64,000 nucleotides of DNA, from NCBI GenBank assembly GCA_036489765.1, contig DASXFE010000132.1, positions 1 through 64,000 on the forward strand, in the 5' to 3' direction. The DNA is from DATARH01 sp036489765. Lineage in GTDB: Bacteria > Pseudomonadota > Alphaproteobacteria > ATCC43930 > CGMCC-115725. This document shows positions 35,432-45,954 of the stretch, piece by piece (within the stretch, counting starts at the first letter, position 1; every line of letters begins with the position of its first letter). Made by a program: the position numbers and the translations under genes. The notes beneath the pieces were generated by a model. It ran no database searches. It was given only the letters and a program-made list of their open reading frames with translations, and was not told the origin of the DNA.

Positions 35432-36313
35432 CTACAGCGCCTCGGCGCCGGAGATGATCTCGATCAATTCCTTGGTGATGACCGCCTGGCGGGTGCGATT
35501 GTAGTTCATCGTCAGGCGGTCGATCATCTCGCCGGCGTTGCGGGTCGCGTTGTCCATCGCGGTCATCCGTGCGCCCTGCTCGCTGGCGGCGTTTTCGAGG
35601 AGCGCCGTATAAATTTGCACCGCGAGGTTGTTCGGCAAGAGATCGGCGAGGATCTCCTCCTCCGACGGCTCGAACTCGTAGATGGCGCCGCCGAGGTCGG
35701 GCGCGTCCCCGCCCTCCTCGAGCGCAAACGGGATCAGCTGCTGCCCCGTCACGATCTGGGTGATTGCCGAGCGAAAGCGGTTGAAGATGATCGTGCAGAC
35801 ATCGAACTCGCCGGCGAGGAACAGCGACATCACCCGCCCGGTGACGTCGCGCGCCTCGTCGAACGACACGCGCCGGCGGCCGATATCGGTGATGCTGTCG
35901 TGAATAAGGCGGGCATAGTCGCGGCGGAGCCCGTCGCGGCCCTTGCGGCCGATCGTCAGGATCTTGACTGTCTTGCCCTCGGCCTCGAGCTGGCGGATCC
36001 GGCGCCGCGCCTCGCGCAGGATCGTCGCGTTGAACCCGCCGGCAAGCCCGCGATCCGAGGTCGCGACAACCAGGAGATGCGTCTGGTCCCTGCCGGTGCC
36101 GCCAAGCAGTGGCGGAGCGCCGGGGATGCCGGCCATGCGCGCCGCGAGCGAGCGCAGCACCCGCTCCATGCGTTGCGCATAGGGCCGTGCCGCCTCGGCC
36201 TGCTCCTGCGCGCGCCGCAACCGCGACGCCGCGACCATCTTCATGGCTGCGGTGATCTTCTGCGTCGACCGGACGCTGCGGATGCGGTTACGGAGGTCTT
36301 TTAGGCTAGGCAT
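35432..36313 (-). CDS. atpG: F1-ATP synthase gamma subunit
   Basis: A 293-residue central-stalk subunit. The N-terminal helix LKDLRNRIRSVRSTQKIT and the C-terminal signature MTAMDNATRNAGEMI match the family. The gene lies 18 bp upstream of atpD. It is separated from atpA by 151 bp occupied mainly by a repeat element, unlike the tight spacing usual here. Confidence 0.96.
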   Translation of the reverse strand: MPSLKDLRNRIRSVRSTQKITAAMKMVAASRLRRAQEQAEAARPYAQRMERVLRSLAARMAGIPGAPPLLGGTGRDQTHLLVVATSDRGLAGGFNATILREARRRIRQLEAEGKTVKILTIGRKGRDGLRRDYARLIHDSITDIGRRRVSFDEARDVTGRVMSLFLAGEFDVCTIIFNRFRSAITQIVTGQQLIPFALEEGGDAPDLGGAIYEFEPSEEEILADLLPNNLAVQIYTALLENAASEQGARMTAMDNATRNAGEMIDRLTMNYNRTRQAVITKELIEIISGAEAL

Positions 36314-36356
36314 CGGTTAGCGCCGCCACTCACAAAATTCAACGGCTTCTCTTTTC

Positions 36357-36439
36357 ATCGTCGTTCCCGCGCAAGCGGGAAGCCAGCGCGAGCGACGAAG
36401 CCGCCGCCCCTGGACCCCCGCTCGCGCGGGGGTGACGAG
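36357..36439. repeat. Palindromic repeat between atpA and atpG
   Basis: An 83-bp element with ends of the form TCGTTCCCGCGCAAGCGGG and CCCCCGCTCGCGCGGGGG, both themselves small hairpins. The related inverted copy is at 38826-38907. It breaks the usual compact spacing inside the atp operon. Confidence 0.8.
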
Positions 36440-36464
36440 ACTAAATGACAACGCCATCGGCAGA

Positions 36465-37994
<1,530 letters not shown>

Positions 37995-38018
37995 GACGCC
38001 CTCTTAAGCCAAAGTCCT

Positions 38019-38579
38019 CTAGCCGGCGCTCCGGAGCGCCAGCCGCAACCGTTGCAATTTGCTTCTTAGCGACCCGTCGACCATGCGTGAGCCGATTTTG
38101 ACCACCATGCCGCCGATGAGCGCCGGGTCGATGTGGAGGTCGACGGTGACCTGGCTGCCGACCGCGCGGCGAAGCTGGTCGCCCAAGGCGTTGCTCTGCG
38201 CCTCTGTGAGGGGCTGCGCTGCGGTCACCTCGGCGGTGACCTCGCCGCGCCGCTCGGCGAGCTGGGCGAGATATGCCTCGATCATCGCCGGCACCGCGAA
38301 GAGGCGGCGGTTGCGCGCGACGACGGCGAGAAAGTCGCGCGTCAGCTGCGACAGCGCGGCGCGTTCGGCGACGAGCAGGATCGCCTTGCCCTGCTCCTCG
38401 CGCGACAACACGGGGCTGCGGATGAGGCGCGACAGGTCCGGGCTGTCGTGCAGCATCGCCCGCAACGCGCGCAGGTCGTCCGCGACCGCGTCGAGGGCGT
38501 GTCTCTCGTCGGCGAGCTCGAACAGTGCCGCCGCGTAACGTTCAGCCAGGCCGGAAACGCCTGTCGATTCGGAAGCCAA
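38019..38579 (-). CDS. atpH: F1-ATP synthase delta subunit
   Basis: A 186-residue delta subunit linking F1 to the peripheral stalk. Family blocks are LAERYAAALFELA at the N-terminus, NRRLFAVPAMIEAYLAQL and the C-terminal IDPALIGGMVVKIGSRMVDG. No ATG gives a plausible N-terminus: I chose TTG at 38579, which has a GAGGA site about 10 bases upstream. An open frame continues 78 codons upstream without homology. It is the first gene of the F1 cluster; F0 genes are not in the window, as is usual in alphaproteobacteria. Confidence 0.9.
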   Translation of the reverse strand: MASESTGVSGLAERYAAALFELADERHALDAVADDLRALRAMLHDSPDLSRLIRSPVLSREEQGKAILLVAERAALSQLTRDFLAVVARNRRLFAVPAMIEAYLAQLAERRGEVTAEVTAAQPLTEAQSNALGDQLRRAVGSQVTVDLHIDPALIGGMVVKIGSRMVDGSLRSKLQRLRLALRSAG

Positions 38580-38663
38580 CGGAAAGCGGTCCTCGATCAG
38601 CGCGCCGTCGAAACCAGTGTCGCGACACGTCGTTGGTCGGTGGATCGCGGCACGGAAACGCCG

Positions 38664-38683
38664 CCGGGGCCCACCGGCCCCGG
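38664..38683. promoter_or_regulatory. GC-rich hairpin in the atpH leader
   Basis: A perfect 8-bp stem (CCGGGGCC with GGCCCCGG) and a four-base loop, about 85 bp upstream of the atpH start. No T-run follows in the direction of transcription, so it is not an intrinsic terminator of the usual type. The rest of 38580-38825 shows no gene. Confidence 0.45.
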
Positions 38684-38825
38684 AAAATCCGCGCGGTTGG
38701 TAACATAGTTCGCCACCCTTCGCAACCGCCGCCGACGGGAACCCGACATGCGCAATTCCTACAGGTTGTGCAAGGGGTTGCTGGATGTAAGCAGCAACAT
38801 GACCTGGCGACAATCACCTTTTCAT

Positions 38826-38907
38826 CCGTCACCCCACGATAGCGGGGGTCCAGGGGCAGGCTGTGGGCGGCGGTTGCCTGGGTTCTGGCTTCCGCGGGAA
38901 TGACGAG
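38826..38907. repeat. Palindromic repeat between bcsZ and atpH
   Basis: An 82-bp element in reverse orientation relative to the copy at 36357-36439. It shares the CCCCTGGACCCCCGCT-type segment and the GGTGACG and CGTCATTCCCGCG ends. It separates the cellulose locus from the atp cluster. Confidence 0.75.
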
Positions 38908-38929
38908 GAGAGAAGTGCCACTGCACCCG

Positions 38930-39961
38930 CTAGCCACCCGCCTCCTGCCGGGCGATCCGCGACAGGAGGATGAGGCTCGCCGAGTAATAGTCGTCATGGT
39001 CGCCGATCGTCGGCAGCGGCGTCGGGTCGGGATGCCGCCACTCGCGGACGAGCTGAATGACCGCCTGCATCCCCGAGGGCGCGGCAAACGGCGCGACCTT
39101 GCCGTCGCTGACATCGGTCCAGGCCGCGATCGGCTTGTCGCCAAAGCTCGACCAGAAATCGAGATACGGCGCGAGCCGCGCCGGGGTCCCGTGGTGCGAC
39201 CAGATCAGGTAAAGCGGCACCCGGATCGCCGCAAACCCAAATTGCGGCGGCAATCCCGGCGCCGGCACGACGCTGCCGTCGGGTTCCGCGGCCACCCAGT
39301 CGCACGGCAGGTGCCACGGTCCGAACTTCGCTTCGTCGAGCAGCGCCAGCCCGTCGATCCGCAACCGGCGCCATTGATAACCCGGCGCCGTACGCTCCAG
39401 ATCCGTGAATGCCGGATAGACGTAATAGGACGGGTTGACGAGGATGCTGCCGTCCTCGCGGATGAACCCGTCGCGCCCCGGCAACAGCACCAGCCGGCGC
39501 GCGACGGCGGCGAGCATCCTGTTGCGGATGTCGCCGGCGATGCGCCGCGCCGCCGCTTGGTATTTCGGCTCGTGCCACCGCTCCGCCGCGCGGATCAGGG
39601 CCCAGGCGATCAGCGTGTCGCCGTCCGACGCGTTGTTTGTGTCGGCGACCGGGTTCTTCGCGTCCGCCGGGTCCCACCGCCAGGCGAAGAGGGCGGTGCC
39701 GGGCTGCGCCAGGTGCGCCGCCGTCCAGCCCCAGATATTGTCGAACGCGCCCCGGTCGTCCGCCACCTCGGCGAACAGCATCGCCCAGCCCTGCCCTTCG
39801 GTGTGGCTGACGGATTTGTTGCCGGTATCGATAACCCGCCCGTCGCCGGTGACGAACCGGTCGCGATAGACGCCCCACTGATCGGCAAACGACGCGTCTC
39901 CGGCGCGGGCCGGCGCCGCGAACGCCGTCAGCACGAGCAGGAAAGCGAGAATCGACCGCAT
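38930..39961 (-). CDS. bcsZ: GH8 endo-beta-1,4-glucanase
   Basis: A 343-residue exported family-8 glycosidase, the BcsZ/CMCax endoglucanase that trims nascent cellulose. The signal peptide ends at about residue 20 (APARA). The catalytic acid is Glu55 in SHTEGQGWAM, and the ASDGD segment (Asp113/115) is the second conserved site. Length fits CMCax. It is the last gene of the cellulose run; in Komagataeibacter the equivalent gene is upstream of bcsAB instead. Confidence 0.93.
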   Translation of the reverse strand: MRSILAFLLVLTAFAAPARAGDASFADQWGVYRDRFVTGDGRVIDTGNKSVSHTEGQGWAMLFAEVADDRGAFDNIWGWTAAHLAQPGTALFAWRWDPADAKNPVADTNNASDGDTLIAWALIRAAERWHEPKYQAAARRIAGDIRNRMLAAVARRLVLLPGRDGFIREDGSILVNPSYYVYPAFTDLERTAPGYQWRRLRIDGLALLDEAKFGPWHLPCDWVAAEPDGSVVPAPGLPPQFGFAAIRVPLYLIWSHHGTPARLAPYLDFWSSFGDKPIAAWTDVSDGKVAPFAAPSGMQAVIQLVREWRHPDPTPLPTIGDHDDYYSASLILLSRIARQEAGG

Positions 39962-39970
39962 CGCGCGACG

Positions 39971-40000
39971 CTGTCATCGCGGGTGCCGCGAGGCAATCCC
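39971..40000. repeat. Fragment of the GTCATTGCGAG repeat family
   Basis: About 30 bp (ctgtcatcgcggg, then gcgaggcaatccc) resembles one arm of the repeats at 29776 and 33446, with several mismatches and no matching right end. It lies in the 64-bp gap between bcsD and bcsZ. Confidence 0.35.
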
Positions 40001-40025
40001 CGCGGCGGCGGCTAAACGGCGCGGC

Positions 40026-40508
40026 CTATTCGTGCCGGCCGTAGGCGAACCGCATCGGCGCGCCGACCTCGGCGGGCGTCTCGGCCAGCCGGGCCGAGCA
40101 GGTGGGGTCACCGCCCTGACCCGTCATCCATTCGGTATAAAGCCCTTCGAGCGCCGGTCCGATCCAGCTCCGCCGCGATTCGTCCTGCGGCACCAGCGGG
40201 TAGGCACCGTGCTCGATCTCGATGAAACCCCCGGATTCCTCGATGCGCACCCAGCCCCAATCAATGCCTTCAAGCACGGCGTTGATGTCTTCCTCGAGCT
40301 CTTCGAGGCTATCGCAGCGGCGCAGCGGCAGCGACTGCGCCATGCGGGACCCCAGCGTTTCGAGAAACTGGTCAGCCTCGGCCGGATCGACCCGCTCCTC
40401 GAACTCGGCGAACATCGCAGCGATGAAATGCGCCCATTGGCGCGCGCAATGCTGCTGAGCGAAGTAGCGCAGCGAAATCCGATCCGCTTCCCCCGGCGCG
40501 GTCACCAT
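40026..40508 (-). CDS. bcsD: Cellulose synthase subunit D
   Basis: A 160-residue protein matching BcsD, the periplasmic octameric ring that gathers glucan chains for crystalline cellulose in Komagataeibacter. The match is clearest in the C-terminal half: INAVLEGIDWGWVRIEE corresponds to the BcsD segment with NWGYVKLE, and PALEGLYTEWMTGQ corresponds to PVLEGLYGRWITSQ. No signal peptide, as in known BcsD. It lies 55 bp after the AlgJ-like gene, separated from bcsC by the acetylation genes, which is an unusual order. Confidence 0.88.
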   Translation of the reverse strand: MVTAPGEADRISLRYFAQQHCARQWAHFIAAMFAEFEERVDPAEADQFLETLGSRMAQSLPLRRCDSLEELEEDINAVLEGIDWGWVRIEESGGFIEIEHGAYPLVPQDESRRSWIGPALEGLYTEWMTGQGGDPTCSARLAETPAEVGAPMRFAYGRHE

Positions 40509-40563
40509 TCCTTACAGCTCCCCTTCCGGATCGGACCCGCGGCCGCCGGCAATGCAGGCGGCA

Positions 40564-41736
40564 TCAGTGGGCACGGCGGCCACCTAGTCCTGCGGCCCAT
40601 GCCTCGTCCGAGGCCGCAATCGGTTCTTGCAACATGCGTTCCGGCACTTCCCAGACGATAACGCTTGGCGGGGTTTTGGTGAAGGCTGGATCGCCAAAAT
40701 AGGCAATCGCGGCGCTCGTCAACCCGCCGCCATCCTTGGCCCGATTGTCGACCGGAGCTCCCAGCGCCATCCCGAGATAGTCGGTGAAATTCGCCCGTCG
40801 CGAAAAGGAGGTGCCGATCTCGACGAGCTGCGGCGCCGGCACCTCGTCGAGGAGGCCGGTCCCGGCCTTCGCCGATTCCTCGATTCGCGTCGACGCGACG
40901 ATGTCGCCGCGCGGCCGCAGCGGCCACGGCACCGAATCGAGCTCGGCCAAACGAATCAGGTCGCCGACGCGTTCCTGTTTCAGCTCGGGGGTGACGCGAT
41001 AGACGGCCTGCTGCGACGGCGCGAGCCCCCGCGCCTTCAGATCGGCGGCCAGCGCATCGCCGGCCGCCTTCGCGCCGCGCTCGTTCCAGTGCGTGTCGGT
41101 GCGGTAATAACGCTCGCCGCCGACCGCCGCGATCGGCTTTAGAAGATCCGCGACGGCAATCCCCTGCGCGCTGAGGGCAGAGAGGAATTGGCCGTAGCGC
41201 GGCGCCAGTGCTGCGGACCGGTCGACGCCGCACAGATGGCTCGCCTCGACCCGCGACTTGTCCGGCACCTCGGCGACGATCAAGCTGATGTTGCGGGCCT
41301 TCAAAAAATCAGCCACTTGCGAGACAATCTTGACGCGCCGCGCGAATGACGAGTCCCGATCGGGATAGACCTGCAATTCGTCGGTCAGGAACAGCCAGTT
41401 GCCGCAGCCTTGGCGCACGCGGTCGCCGAGGTCGCCGACAGCGCCGTATGCGACGACGCGGTCGGAGGTCACCAGCGCGTCCGCGAGCGGATTTTCGTGC
41501 AAGAGGAAATGGGCCAGATCGGCGGTCGGCTTACCGTCGGCGATCTGGCGCCACGAATACCGCCCGACCGGGCCCGAGCGCCACGCCATCGCCGCGATGT
41601 TCGATCCGAGTCCAACCAGCAGCACCGCCGCCAGGACAAAAGCCGGCAGCAATGACAGGCGAAAGCGGAAGCGCATCGCCCACGCCCTAAAGGGTTCCTG
41701 CCCGGGCGGCAAGAGCGATCGATCCCCGAACGTCAT
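40564..41736 (-). CDS. AlgJ/AlgX/WssI-like O-acetyltransferase
   Basis: A 390-residue protein anchored by one N-terminal membrane helix (about residues 29-50) with the rest in the periplasm. The AlgX/AlgJ catalytic triad is complete: Asp214 and His216 in RTDTHWNERG, and Ser310 in IGTSFSRRANF. These enzymes place acetyl groups on an exported polysaccharide. It directly follows the MBOAT gene (13 bp) and the chosen ATG has a GGAG site. By position it corresponds to WssI. The cellulose substrate is inferred from the surrounding bcs genes. Confidence 0.82.
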   Translation of the reverse strand: MTFGDRSLLPPGQEPFRAWAMRFRFRLSLLPAFVLAAVLLVGLGSNIAAMAWRSGPVGRYSWRQIADGKPTADLAHFLLHENPLADALVTSDRVVAYGAVGDLGDRVRQGCGNWLFLTDELQVYPDRDSSFARRVKIVSQVADFLKARNISLIVAEVPDKSRVEASHLCGVDRSAALAPRYGQFLSALSAQGIAVADLLKPIAAVGGERYYRTDTHWNERGAKAAGDALAADLKARGLAPSQQAVYRVTPELKQERVGDLIRLAELDSVPWPLRPRGDIVASTRIEESAKAGTGLLDEVPAPQLVEIGTSFSRRANFTDYLGMALGAPVDNRAKDGGGLTSAAIAYFGDPAFTKTPPSVIVWEVPERMLQEPIAASDEAWAAGLGGRRAH

Positions 41737-41749
41737 TCGTGCCGCTCCG

Positions 41750-43144
41750 CTAGAATTGGAAGTAGAGGAACGGCACGGTCTGGTGCCCCATCATGACCGC
41801 GATCGCGTAGAGGAACACGAGCGGCGGCCACACCGACGACCACCATTCCGGCGGCCGGTACCGCGGCAGGTAGTTCGCGTGAAACGCCGGCCACAGCACG
41901 ACGACCATCCCGATGCCGAGCCAGAGGACCTCGACGGGCCGCAAAGCCACGGCGATCTGGTCGCTGATGCCGACGCCGTTGAGGCCGATCTGGCCGGAGA
42001 GCATCGCCACGGTCCCTTCCCAATTGGTCGCCCGAAACGGCGTCCACGCGAAGAGTACGGTGAGGATCGTGAGCGCGTATGACAGCGGCGCCCACATCCA
42101 CAGATTCCGCGCGTTCCACCACCGGGCGATCCCCAGCGCCGTGCCGTGAATGACGCCCCAGAGCAGGAACGACCAGCTCGCGCCGTGCCACAAACCGCCG
42201 ATCGCCATCGTCAGGAACAGATTGGTGTAGGTCCGCGCCTCGCTTTTGCGGTTCCCGCCGAGCGAGATGTAGAGATAGTCGCGCAGCCAGGTCGACAGGC
42301 TGATATGCCAGCGCCGCCAGAAATCCTGGATCGAGACGGCCAGGTACGGATCGCGGAAGTTCTCCGGGTAGTGAAACCCGAGCATCCGCCCCATCCCGAT
42401 CGCCATCGCACTATACCCGGCGAAATCGAAGAAGATCTGGAGCGCAAACCCGATATTGCCGAGCCAGGCATCGGCGAGCGTCGGGTGCGGCAGCGCAAAG
42501 GCGGTCTCGACCAGCGGCGCCAGCGTATCGGCGATCAGCACCTTGACCGCGAACCCGATCATGAACCGCCGCGCTCCGTGGGCGAGGTCGTCGAGCGTGA
42601 TCTGCCGCCGCACCAGGTCCTTGTCGACCCAGGAATAACGGATGATCGGGCCCGAAATCAGGTGCGGGAACATGTCGAGATAGGCGGCGAAGGCGATAAA
42701 GCTCGGCTCCGCAGCGACCGTGCGACGGCGCACGTCGATCAGGTAGGAGATCGATTGCAGCACCGTGAACGACAGGGCGATCGGCAGGATGACCGCGGTC
42801 CACGGGATCGGCCCCATCGAAACCTGCGCCAGCCCCTCGTCGGCAGTCGCCACCAGCAGGTTCGCGTATTTGAACCAGCACAGGCTGCCGAGGATCACGA
42901 CGATGCCGCCGCCCATGATCGCCGGCTGCCGTTCCTCCGGCGCCCGCTCGATGATCCTGCCGAGGAACCACGCGACAAACGTGATTCCGACGATGAGCGG
43001 CAGGAACAGCGGCATCCACCAGGCATAAAACGCCCAGCTGCCGAGGCACAGCGTCAGGTTCCGCGCCGATCGCGGCGTCGCCAGATAGGCGGCAAGGAAC
43101 AGCGGCAGGAACAGTGCCAGGAATTCGACCGACGAGAAGATCAC
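41750..43144 (-). CDS. AlgI/WssH-like MBOAT acyltransferase
   Basis: A 464-residue polytopic membrane O-acyltransferase, with the AlgI-type N-terminus (IFSSVEFLALFLPLFL) and about ten transmembrane segments. The MBOAT histidine lies in GGLWHGASWSF near residue 319, with a second in WGVIHGTALG. AlgI proteins move acetyl groups across the inner membrane to a periplasmic acetyltransferase. It is followed by the AlgJ/X-like partner and preceded by the AlgF-like gene. Confidence 0.9.
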   Translation of the reverse strand: MIFSSVEFLALFLPLFLAAYLATPRSARNLTLCLGSWAFYAWWMPLFLPLIVGITFVAWFLGRIIERAPEERQPAIMGGGIVVILGSLCWFKYANLLVATADEGLAQVSMGPIPWTAVILPIALSFTVLQSISYLIDVRRRTVAAEPSFIAFAAYLDMFPHLISGPIIRYSWVDKDLVRRQITLDDLAHGARRFMIGFAVKVLIADTLAPLVETAFALPHPTLADAWLGNIGFALQIFFDFAGYSAMAIGMGRMLGFHYPENFRDPYLAVSIQDFWRRWHISLSTWLRDYLYISLGGNRKSEARTYTNLFLTMAIGGLWHGASWSFLLWGVIHGTALGIARWWNARNLWMWAPLSYALTILTVLFAWTPFRATNWEGTVAMLSGQIGLNGVGISDQIAVALRPVEVLWLGIGMVVVLWPAFHANYLPRYRPPEWWSSVWPPLVFLYAIAVMMGHQTVPFLYFQF

Positions 43145-43165
43145 GGCGCGGCTGCCTCTTTCAGC

Positions 43166-43861
43166 TCAGGGCCGGAACGGCGCCATCTTGTCGGCGAGGG
43201 CGAGGGACTGGCGGGCCCCGCCCCCTGGCGCAAACAAGAAGACGCTGTAGCGGTCGCCGGCGGCCATCGCGCCGAGCTCGACCTTGGTGGAATTGCCGCC
43301 GCAGGCGACCCCGAGCGCGACACTCACCGGGTTGACCAGCCGCCGCCCATCCATGCCGGGCGCGACATTGGCGATGACCGGCGTGTGGTCGTCGCCTGCG
43401 GTCAGCGTCGCACCGGGGCATCCCTTGTCGACGTTGTAAAGCGCGAGCGCCGCCTTCTGCGCGTTGAAATCGGTCGGCTCCTCGCGCAGCAGCGAGACCG
43501 ACGGCGCGCCGCCGGCGCCGCTCGTGATCGCGACCGTCACAAACTCGTTCGGCTTCAGCGTCACCTTGATCGGCGTGGTCTTGCCGCCCATCGCGACGGT
43601 GCCGGTGAGCTCGGTCCCCGGTGTCACCCCGAGGAATTCGCCGACCCGTGCCGCACCGCTCGCCTCGAGGTCGAGCGTGCCGCCGGCCGAAGTGACCTTG
43701 GCGGCCGTGGACGACAAATTCGCAAAGCGCAGATAGGCGACGCCGTTGGGGGGGCCGCTCGGATAGAGCCGTCCCTCGGCGGCGCGCGCCGGATCGGTGA
43801 GCGTCAGGCCGCACAGCGCGCCCAGCACGAACGCGAGAGCCAAGCGGGGTAGAGAGAGCAT
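43166..43861 (-). CDS. AlgF/WssG-like periplasmic acetylation protein
   Basis: A 231-residue exported protein with a signal peptide to about residue 27 (DPARA). The mature part begins GRLYPSGPPNGVAYLRFAN, which is the AlgF-family opening (LY, then a Pro-rich turn, then G-x-AF/YVRV-like strand). The domain is beta-rich, with a predicted second copy-like half containing the VNPVSVALGVACGG segment. AlgF interacts with AlgJ and AlgX during alginate acetylation. Sequence identity to AlgF is low, so the call leans on position between the SGNH genes and AlgI. Confidence 0.72.
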   Translation of the reverse strand: MLSLPRLALAFVLGALCGLTLTDPARAAEGRLYPSGPPNGVAYLRFANLSSTAAKVTSAGGTLDLEASGAARVGEFLGVTPGTELTGTVAMGGKTTPIKVTLKPNEFVTVAITSGAGGAPSVSLLREEPTDFNAQKAALALYNVDKGCPGATLTAGDDHTPVIANVAPGMDGRRLVNPVSVALGVACGGNSTKVELGAMAAGDRYSVFLFAPGGGARQSLALADKMAPFRP

Positions 43862-43872
43862 CGCTTTCGCCC

Positions 43873-44532
43873 CTATTTCTTGATCTGGCCCGAGCTGACC
43901 ATGCGCTCGATGGAATCGGCGACGTCCTTGCCCCAGATCTTGTAGCCGCTCGCGGTCAGGTGCTGGCCGTCGATGGTCGGCCATTCGCCCGGCTTCGAGA
44001 ACTGCGTCGAGTCGATGAATTGGCAGGGCGCGACCGATTGCGCGAGGAAATCGCTCATCTGGCGCACCCGATCGAAGGTCTTGTGATACGACGACCCCTC
44101 GTTGCCCCAGGGCGGCCCGACCCAGACGCAGGGGAGGCCGCGCGCCGCGACGCGCTGCGTCAGCGTGCGCACCTGCTCGTAGATCCAGCCGCGCGGGAAA
44201 TCCTGCTGGCCGTAGCCGGCCATCGTGTCCCCCATCTCGATGACCACGAGGTTCGGATGGTTCGCGTTGATCAGCTCGTCGACCGTCCAGCCCGGCGCGC
44301 GCGGCTGGCGATTGATCACCGGCGCCTTGGCGCCGTGACGTTCCGCCTCGCCGCACGACACCGTGGTCTTGTAGACCCAGTCGCCGGCGTTGGTGCCGCA
44401 CATGCCGTAGGTGTTGACCGTCGCGCCCTGCTCCATCAGATCGTTGTGCAGGGTCGTGATCAGATAGTCGTTAGTCACCATGTGGCTGTCGCCGATCATC
44501 AAGATCGCGAGTCCCGCCAAAAGCCCGTTCAT
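43873..44532 (-). CDS. SGNH hydrolase-like protein 1 (WssF/BcsX type)
   Basis: A 219-residue SGNH-fold protein. Block I is IGDSHMV with nucleophile Ser16, and block V is IDGQHLT with Asp188 and His191. The glycine and asparagine-type oxyanion blocks are replaced by MGDTMAGYG and WVGPPWGNEG. There is no cleavable signal peptide: the catalytic block starts 13 residues in, so a cytoplasmic location is likely. Proteins of this size and position (WssF, BcsX) are thought to supply acyl groups for cellulose acetylation. It lies 11 bp upstream of the AlgF-like gene. Confidence 0.8.
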   Translation of the reverse strand: MNGLLAGLAILMIGDSHMVTNDYLITTLHNDLMEQGATVNTYGMCGTNAGDWVYKTTVSCGEAERHGAKAPVINRQPRAPGWTVDELINANHPNLVVIEMGDTMAGYGQQDFPRGWIYEQVRTLTQRVAARGLPCVWVGPPWGNEGSSYHKTFDRVRQMSDFLAQSVAPCQFIDSTQFSKPGEWPTIDGQHLTASGYKIWGKDVADSIERMVSSGQIKK

Positions 44533-44551
44533 TGTTGCCGCGTCCCCCTGT

Positions 44552-45205
44552 TTACCTGATCGCGCCTTGCGCCTTGAGCTGTACGACCGCGTTGGTGATG
44601 TCCGCGCCCCACTGGTGATATCCGCTCGGGGTCAGGTGCTGGCCGTCGGTCGTCGGCCACTGGCCCGGCTGCGAGAACGCGGTCGAATTGATAAAGCTGC
44701 ACGGCGCCACGTTCTGCGACAGGAAATCGGACATTTGCTTGACCCGCTCGGTGGTCTTGAAATACGGCGGGCCGGGATTGCCCCAGATCGGGCCGACCCA
44801 GACGCAGCCGATGTTGTCCTGATGGATGCGCGCGGTCAGCCGGTGGATCTGGTCGTAGATCCAGGGGCCCGGAAACGCGCTGCCATACGCCGCCATCGTG
44901 TCGGCAAGCTCGATGATGATCAGGTTCGGGTGGAACTGGCTGATCAGCGTGTTGAGGTTCCAGGTCTGCGCGACCTTGTTGCGATCGGTGACCGGCTGGG
45001 CGTTGAGATCGTGCTGGCCGCGGCCGCAGGACACGGTCGTCGGGAACAGCCAGTCGCCGGCATTGGCGCCGCACATCCCATACGAATGCACCTGCGCGCC
45101 CTGCGCCGCCAACTGGTCGTGAAGATTGGTCAGCAGGTAGTCGCGCCCGGCCATGTGGCTGTCGCCGATCGCCAAAATCACCATGCCTGCCAGCGCCGCG
45201 TTCAT
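44552..45205 (-). CDS. SGNH hydrolase-like protein 2
   Basis: A 217-residue tandem paralogue of its neighbours. Catalytic residues are intact: Ser16 in IGDSHMA, and Asp187 and His190 in TDGQHLT. It shares GMCGANAGDWLF, VWVGPIWGN and FINSTAFSQPGQWPT with the others. The ATG at 45205 gives the same N-terminus (MNAALAG) as paralogue 3; an ATG two codons upstream (45211) is also possible, and a longer open frame overlaps paralogue 3. Confidence 0.8.
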   Translation of the reverse strand: MNAALAGMVILAIGDSHMAGRDYLLTNLHDQLAAQGAQVHSYGMCGANAGDWLFPTTVSCGRGQHDLNAQPVTDRNKVAQTWNLNTLISQFHPNLIIIELADTMAAYGSAFPGPWIYDQIHRLTARIHQDNIGCVWVGPIWGNPGPPYFKTTERVKQMSDFLSQNVAPCSFINSTAFSQPGQWPTTDGQHLTPSGYHQWGADITNAVVQLKAQGAIR

Positions 45206-45266
45206 TACCATCCCTGCTGCTCCTTGCACCATTGCGCAGACGAAATGTATTCGCCTTCCGTCGCGA

Positions 45267-45926
45267 CTAATGCCGCGGCAGCCCTTGCGCAATTTGATCG
45301 ATAGAACTTACTAGATATTTATCCCAGGCTTCGTTGCTCTGCTCGGTCAGATGCAGCCCGTCGCGCGTATCCCATTGACCGGGCTGGGAAAACCTCAGCG
45401 AGTCGACATAGTGGCAAGGTGCGACGATCTGCGACAAATAGTCCGAAACTTCCTTGACTCGCTGAAAAGTCTTTCTGTAGGCGCCGCCTTCGGTGCCCCA
45501 GGGCGGGCCGATCCAGATGCACGACAGGTTTCGCGCCTTGATCGGGGTCAGCAACGTCTGAACCTGCTCGGCGATCAGGTCGCGGGGCAGCGTCGGCGTC
45601 TGGCCATAGCCGGCGAGCGTATCGCCCAGCTCGATCACCACGAGGTTCGGCTTGTACTGGTTGATCAGCGCCGCCAGCGACCATCCGCGCAACCCGCGCT
45701 CGTTCTCGATCTTGGCCGGGTCGCCGTTGTGCCTCTCGGCGCGCCCGCAGGAGATCGGCGCCGGGGTGACCCAGTCCACCGCGCCCGAGCCGCAGACGCC
45801 GAACGAATTCAACTGTGCGCCCTGGGCGACCAGCGCGTTCTGCAACGCATCGTTGAAGAACCAGGCCGCCCCGATGTGACTGTCGCCGATGATCAGCATG
45901 GCAAAACCGGCCAGTGCCGCATTCAT
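45267..45926 (-). CDS. SGNH hydrolase-like protein 3
   Basis: A 219-residue paralogue with Ser16 in IGDSHIG, and Asp189 and His192 in RDGLHLT. It keeps the cysteines FGVCGSG and ISCGRAE seen in all full-length copies, which may pair. It is the most divergent intact copy in its C-terminal helix. It lies 61 bp before paralogue 2 and 28 bp after the collapsed fourth copy. Confidence 0.8.
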   Translation of the reverse strand: MNAALAGFAMLIIGDSHIGAAWFFNDALQNALVAQGAQLNSFGVCGSGAVDWVTPAPISCGRAERHNGDPAKIENERGLRGWSLAALINQYKPNLVVIELGDTLAGYGQTPTLPRDLIAEQVQTLLTPIKARNLSCIWIGPPWGTEGGAYRKTFQRVKEVSDYLSQIVAPCHYVDSLRFSQPGQWDTRDGLHLTEQSNEAWDKYLVSSIDQIAQGLPRH

Positions 45927-45954
45927 AGGTCGCGATCTCCTCCCGGTTTCGCTC

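Noticed and set aside
33542..36304. A 920-codon open frame on the plus strand
   Set aside because: It runs antisense to atpC, atpD and atpG, which are certain by motif and length. Its translation is rich in Arg, Asp and His without any motif, as expected from the opposite strand of GC-rich genes.
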